NCBI GenBank assembly: GCA_947589025.1
Contig: CANQAY010000003.1
Span: 88,907-125,798 of the forward strand
Direction: 5' to 3'
Source: an uncultured Clostridia bacterium
GTDB taxonomy: Bacteria > Bacillota > Clostridia > Christensenellales > UBA1242
Length of the DNA stretch: 36,892 bases
Part shown: piece by piece, positions 34,442-36,892 of the stretch
Layout of the letters: every line of letters starts with the position of its first letter
Numbering within the stretch: the first letter of the stretch is position 1
Made by a program: the position numbers and the translations under genes
Notes under the pieces: model-generated
The model's input: only the letters and a program-made list of their open reading frames with translations
The model's database searches: none
What the model was told of the DNA's origin: nothing

Positions 34442-35281
34442 ATGGTGTTTGGTGTTGCGGGCGTTCCCACTAATTATAAAGGCAAATTTGCGGGCGTTTT
34501 TCCTTGGCTGAAACAAATGGGCCTTAATGGGTTTGAAATTCAGTGCACATATGGTTTTAAAGTTAGTGATGATAGGCGCGATATAATTAAAAACATGGCA
34601 AAAAATGGCTTTTATTTTAGCATGCATGCGCCATATTACATAAATTTAGGCAGCCTAAACGCCGCCGTTGTTGGGCGCAGCAAAAGCAACATGAAAGAGG
34701 GCATTGAGCTTGCCAAAGAGCTTGATGTTAACAGAATAATTTTTCACCCCGGGGGTGGGCATGAAAACACTGCTGAGGGTAGGAAACATGCAATTAACCA
34801 AATTGTTGACGCTATAAACGAATTCACTAGCCAAATAGACATGGGCTCGGTGCGTTTATATCCTGAAATTGGTGGCAAAACCGCAAATTTGGGCAGCTTA
34901 GATGAAATTATAGAAATCTGCTCTAGGTGTAAATATTGTTATCCGTGCATTGATATAGCCCATTTACACGCACGTGAAATTGGCAGCATTACAACTAAAC
35001 AAATTTTATTAGAAAAATTAACAAAAATTAAAAATGCATTGCCAGAAAAATTTAAATATATTCATTTTCACGCCTATACAATTAATTATGGGGATAAGGG
35101 TGAAATTAAGCATCTTAAACATGGTGAAAACATGCCGGATGGCAGAGTGGGCATGCCAAATTTGGCAGATTTTGTTGATGTGCTTAAAGAGATGAAAATC
35201 GATCCATGGGTTATAAGTGAAGCGCTTGACACACAGGAAATTGGTGCCAAATATATGCGCGATTTATATTTTAATAATTAG
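34442..35281 (+). CDS. nfo: Endonuclease IV (AP endonuclease family 2)
   Basis: 279 residues, TIM-barrel with a zinc cluster. Family stretches: GLNGFEIQCTYGFKV, FSMHAPYYINLGS (His ligand), RIIFHPGGG (His ligand), LYPEIGGKTANLGSLDEI (Glu ligand), CIDIAHLHARE (Asp and His ligands), and IHFHAYTINYGDKGEIKH. Cleaves DNA at abasic sites in base-excision repair. Ribosome site GAGGTG. It starts 9 bases after the HKD-less protein and is probably in the same transcript. Confidence 0.93.
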   Translation: MVFGVAGVPTNYKGKFAGVFPWLKQMGLNGFEIQCTYGFKVSDDRRDIIKNMAKNGFYFSMHAPYYINLGSLNAAVVGRSKSNMKEGIELAKELDVNRIIFHPGGGHENTAEGRKHAINQIVDAINEFTSQIDMGSVRLYPEIGGKTANLGSLDEIIEICSRCKYCYPCIDIAHLHAREIGSITTKQILLEKLTKIKNALPEKFKYIHFHAYTINYGDKGEIKHLKHGENMPDGRVGMPNLADFVDVLKEMKIDPWVISEALDTQEIGAKYMRDLYFNN

Positions 35282-35329
35282 TTCATATTGTGTATTTTAT
35301 TAATAAAACATACTGTATATAGGTGGATA

Positions 35330-36160
35330 TTGCAAAAATTAGATTTCAAAGTAAATAAGGAAGTTGAATTGGCAAAGGCAATTATAGATAAGTTGCCATT
35401 TCTTTCTCGCTATGATATTAAAAAATTGTTGGAAGATAAAGATGTTAAAATTAATAACATTCGCGTTAAGGAAAATTTAATTTTAAAGCCAAATGATATT
35501 GTTACGGTTTATTATCTGCCAAAAGAAACTAAAGAATGGTATAGCGTAGTTTTTTGTGATGATAATGTGCTTATTGTAAACAAACGCGCAGGCATTGAGG
35601 TGATTAGCGAAACGGAGAGGGATTTATTATCAATTTTAAAACAGACCTATCCGTCAATAAAGGCTGTTCATAGAATTGATAGGAACACGGAGGGGCTAAT
35701 TATTTTTGCTTTAAATAATTTGGCAGAAAAGACACTTAATTCTGCGTTTAAAACCCGTAAAGGAATAATAAAAAAATATGCATTGTTGGTTGAAGGCAGG
35801 GTGGACATAGAAAAAATTAAGCGTACAGTTTATTTAAAAAAAGTGCCCAATTTGGCAAAAGTGTGGATAAGTGAAGTTAAAACAACTGGCTATGAGCCTG
35901 TTATTACAGAATTTAGTGTGGTTGAATATAGAAAAAATCAAACCCTAATGGAAGCAAACTTAATAACAGGCAAAACTCATCAAATTCGTGCTCATATTGC
36001 TTATTATGGATATCCTATAGTTGGCGATAATAAATATGGCAATGATAATGAAAAAACGCTGCATTTAACTGCTAATTTTTTGGCATTTAACTTTGATAAT
36101 AAAAGCCCGCTAAAATATTTAAATAGTCACACATTTGAAATTGTGCCTAGTTGGTTATAA
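35330..36160 (+). CDS. RluA-family pseudouridine synthase
   Basis: 276 residues. N-terminal S4-like RNA-binding part (LPFLSRYDIKKLLEDKDVKI, VKENLILKPNDIVTVYYLP) and a catalytic domain with the invariant HRIDRNTEGLIIFALN (Asp of R-I-D) and GKTHQIRAHIAYYGYPIVGD. RluA-type enzymes modify 23S rRNA or tRNA; the exact site cannot be read from sequence. TTG 35330 after AGGTGGATA is chosen because it has a ribosome site and gives a normal N-terminus; the frame stays open back to 35288 without one. Last protein gene before the tRNA operon. Confidence 0.9.
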   Translation: MQKLDFKVNKEVELAKAIIDKLPFLSRYDIKKLLEDKDVKINNIRVKENLILKPNDIVTVYYLPKETKEWYSVVFCDDNVLIVNKRAGIEVISETERDLLSILKQTYPSIKAVHRIDRNTEGLIIFALNNLAEKTLNSAFKTRKGIIKKYALLVEGRVDIEKIKRTVYLKKVPNLAKVWISEVKTTGYEPVITEFSVVEYRKNQTLMEANLITGKTHQIRAHIAYYGYPIVGDNKYGNDNEKTLHLTANFLAFNFDNKSPLKYLNSHTFEIVPSWL

Positions 36161-36236
36161 TTATCAAAAATTGCAACATTTATCATAATATAGATGTAAT
36201 AATATTTAAAAATTTTGAAAAATTTGTTTAAAATTA

Positions 36237-36265
36237 TTGACAAACAAAATGTTTTATTGTAAAAT
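36237..36265 (+). promoter_or_regulatory. Promoter of the tRNA operon
   Basis: TTGACA (36237-36242), 17-base spacer, TAAAAT (36260-36265). The first tRNA starts 13 bases on. Confidence 0.85.
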
Positions 36266-36277
36266 GCATAAGTATGT

Positions 36278-36353
36278 CGGGGTGTAGCGCAGTTGGTAGC
36301 GCACGTGATTTGGGATCATGGGGCCGGGGGTTCGAGTCCCTTCACCCCGACCA
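36278..36353 (+). tRNA. tRNA-Pro(UGG)
   Basis: Acceptor CGGGGTG/CACCCCG, anticodon stem CGTGA/TCATG with loop TTTGGGA (anticodon TGG), discriminator A, CCA encoded. The T-stem has two G-U pairs. Confidence 0.95.
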
Positions 36354-36357
36354 TTAG

Positions 36358-36434
36358 GGGCCTTTAGCTCAGTTGGTTAGAGCAACCGGCTCATAACCGG
36401 TCGGTCCGCGGTTCAAGTCCGTGAAGGCCCACCA
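36358..36434 (+). tRNA. tRNA-Met(CAU), elongator type
   Basis: Acceptor GGGCCTT/AAGGCCC (G1-C72, so not initiator), anticodon stem ACCGG/CCGGT with loop CTCATAA, CCA encoded. A tRNA-Ile2 with a lysidine-modified CAU cannot be ruled out by sequence alone. A small AGCC-GAAA-GGCT hairpin starts at its last base. Confidence 0.9.
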
Positions 36435-36462
36435 GCCGAAAGGCTAAAAACCCTAATTATAT

Positions 36463-36539
36463 GGCCTGTTAGCTCAGTTGGTTAGAGCGCCAGCCTGTCA
36501 CGCTGGAGGTCACGAGTTCAAGTCTCGTACAGGTCGCCA
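36463..36539 (+). tRNA. tRNA-Asp(GUC)
   Basis: Acceptor GGCCTGT/ACAGGTC (one G-U), anticodon stem CCAGC/GCTGG with loop CTGTCAC (anticodon GTC), discriminator G, CCA encoded. Substrate of the Tgt/QueA pathway encoded in this window. Confidence 0.96.
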
Positions 36540-36544
36540 TTTTT

Positions 36545-36620
36545 GCCTCGATAGCTCAGTCGGTAGAGCAAAGGACTGAAAATCCTTGTGTCACTGGTTC
36601 GATTCCGGTTCGAGGCACCA
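36545..36620 (+). tRNA. tRNA-Phe(GAA)
   Basis: Acceptor GCCTCGA/TCGAGGC, anticodon stem AAGGA/TCCTT with loop CTGAAAA (anticodon GAA), T-arm ACTGG-TTCGATT-CCGGT, CCA encoded. Its T-arm and acceptor 3' side are repeated downstream. Confidence 0.97.
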
Positions 36621-36789
36621 GCCCAGAGGCGGAATGAACAAGCGATACAAGGCAAATCTCTTGAAAGGCAATGTGTTCGATTCCGGTTCGAGGCACCAGC
36701 CGAGAGGCGGAAACAAATGAAATTTGATTCCAACTTAAGGCGATTAGCCGAGAGGCGGAAACAAATGAAATTTGATTCCAAATTAAGGC
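36597..36789 (+). repeat. Tandem degenerate copies of the tRNA-Phe 3' end and trailer
   Basis: The 38 bases at 36597-36634 (3' end of tRNA-Phe, CCA and trailer) recur at 36675-36712 with one mismatch. The trailer plus a degraded T-arm/acceptor then forms a 48-base tandem: 36698-36741 and 36746-36789 agree over 44 bases except at 36734/36782. Each unit has AGCCGAGAGGCGG and ends in a (T)TTGATTCC...AAGGC motif like the tRNA T-arm; the last keeps GGCACCA (36787-36793). No 5' tRNA halves accompany them, so these are not tRNA genes. Confidence 0.85.
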
Positions 36790-36817
36790 ACCACCTCAAA
36801 GGTGTTTGGACAGCCAT

Positions 36818-36892
36818 GGGAAGATTGCAGAGCGGCCAAATGCAACGGACTGTAAATCCGTCGACTTCGTCTTCGGTGGTTCGAATCCACCT
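36818..36892 (+). tRNA. tRNA-Tyr(GUA), 3' end cut by the window
   Basis: Begins GGGAAGATTGCAGAGCGGCC, anticodon stem ACGGA/TCCGT with loop CTGTAAA (anticodon GTA), a long class II variable arm (CGACTTCGTCTTC region) and T-arm GGTGG-TTCGAAT-CCACC. The acceptor 3' strand is outside the window. Confidence 0.93.

Noticed and set aside
36621-36800. CRISPR array
   Set aside because: The repeats are contiguous tRNA-derived units without unique spacers, and no cas genes are present.
36518-36817. Minus-strand 99-codon ORF with repeated LESNFICFRLSA and SNRNRT segments
   Set aside because: It is read through tRNA-Phe and the tRNA-derived repeats; the repeated peptide is only the repeat translated, and SNRNRT-like strings are a familiar false product of tRNA T-arms.

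Overview
The window looks like a chromosomal segment of a low-GC, Gram-positive (Firmicutes/Bacillota) bacterium, most likely an uncultured member of the Clostridia. The evidence is the gene order (infC-rpmI-rplT, yebC-ruvC-ruvA-ruvB-queA-tgt-yajC-secD-secF-recJ, scpA-scpB-DUF2953-gerW-dacB-rluB), a thrS T-box riboswitch, the spore-associated proteins YtxC and YtfJ/GerW, and strict sigma-A type promoters with 16-17 bp spacers. I cannot name a genus. No phage, insertion sequence, CRISPR array or plasmid genes are visible.

Layout. 1-3018: the 5' end of a minus-strand substrate-binding lipoprotein, three small membrane proteins of unknown role, a YbxB-like methyltransferase and a possible 39-residue minus-strand Cys-rich ORF. 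3019-5893: ytxC, T-box and thrS, whose product lacks the usual TGS domain. 5975-9277: an iron alcohol dehydrogenase, an aldehyde dehydrogenase and a lysoplasmalogenase-like membrane protein in one operon, which suggests fatty-aldehyde handling after vinyl-ether lipid breakdown. 9306-10584: the IF3-L35-L20 operon. 10616-18170: one long, tightly packed operon running from an rRNA methyltransferase to tgt, with the ruv genes interrupted by three non-ruv genes. 18228-23998: yajC, a TIGR04086-like membrane protein, divergent secD/secF and recJ. 24048-28996: M50 protease, scpA, scpB, terminator, then DUF2953, gerW, dacB and rluB. 29007-31869: HI0933-family flavoprotein, plsC and an S1-domain protein. 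31891-36160: an anchored surface protein, a minus-strand tRNA-Thr(CGU), a cardiolipin-synthase-like protein without its catalytic HKD motifs, endonuclease IV and an RluA-type pseudouridine synthase. 36237-36892: a tRNA operon (Pro, Met, Asp, Phe, Tyr) with tandem degenerate copies of the tRNA-Phe 3' end between Phe and Tyr.

Most genes are core functions: translation, RNA modification, Holliday-junction processing, protein export, chromosome segregation and cell wall. The more unusual signals are four genes whose promoters place the transcript start at the start codon (leaderless mRNAs), the HKD-less cardiolipin synthase homologue, the aldehyde/lysoplasmalogenase operon, the tRNA-3'-end repeat array, and a start codon lying inside a terminator hairpin. 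None of these is proven here to be a new system; each is reported with what would test it.
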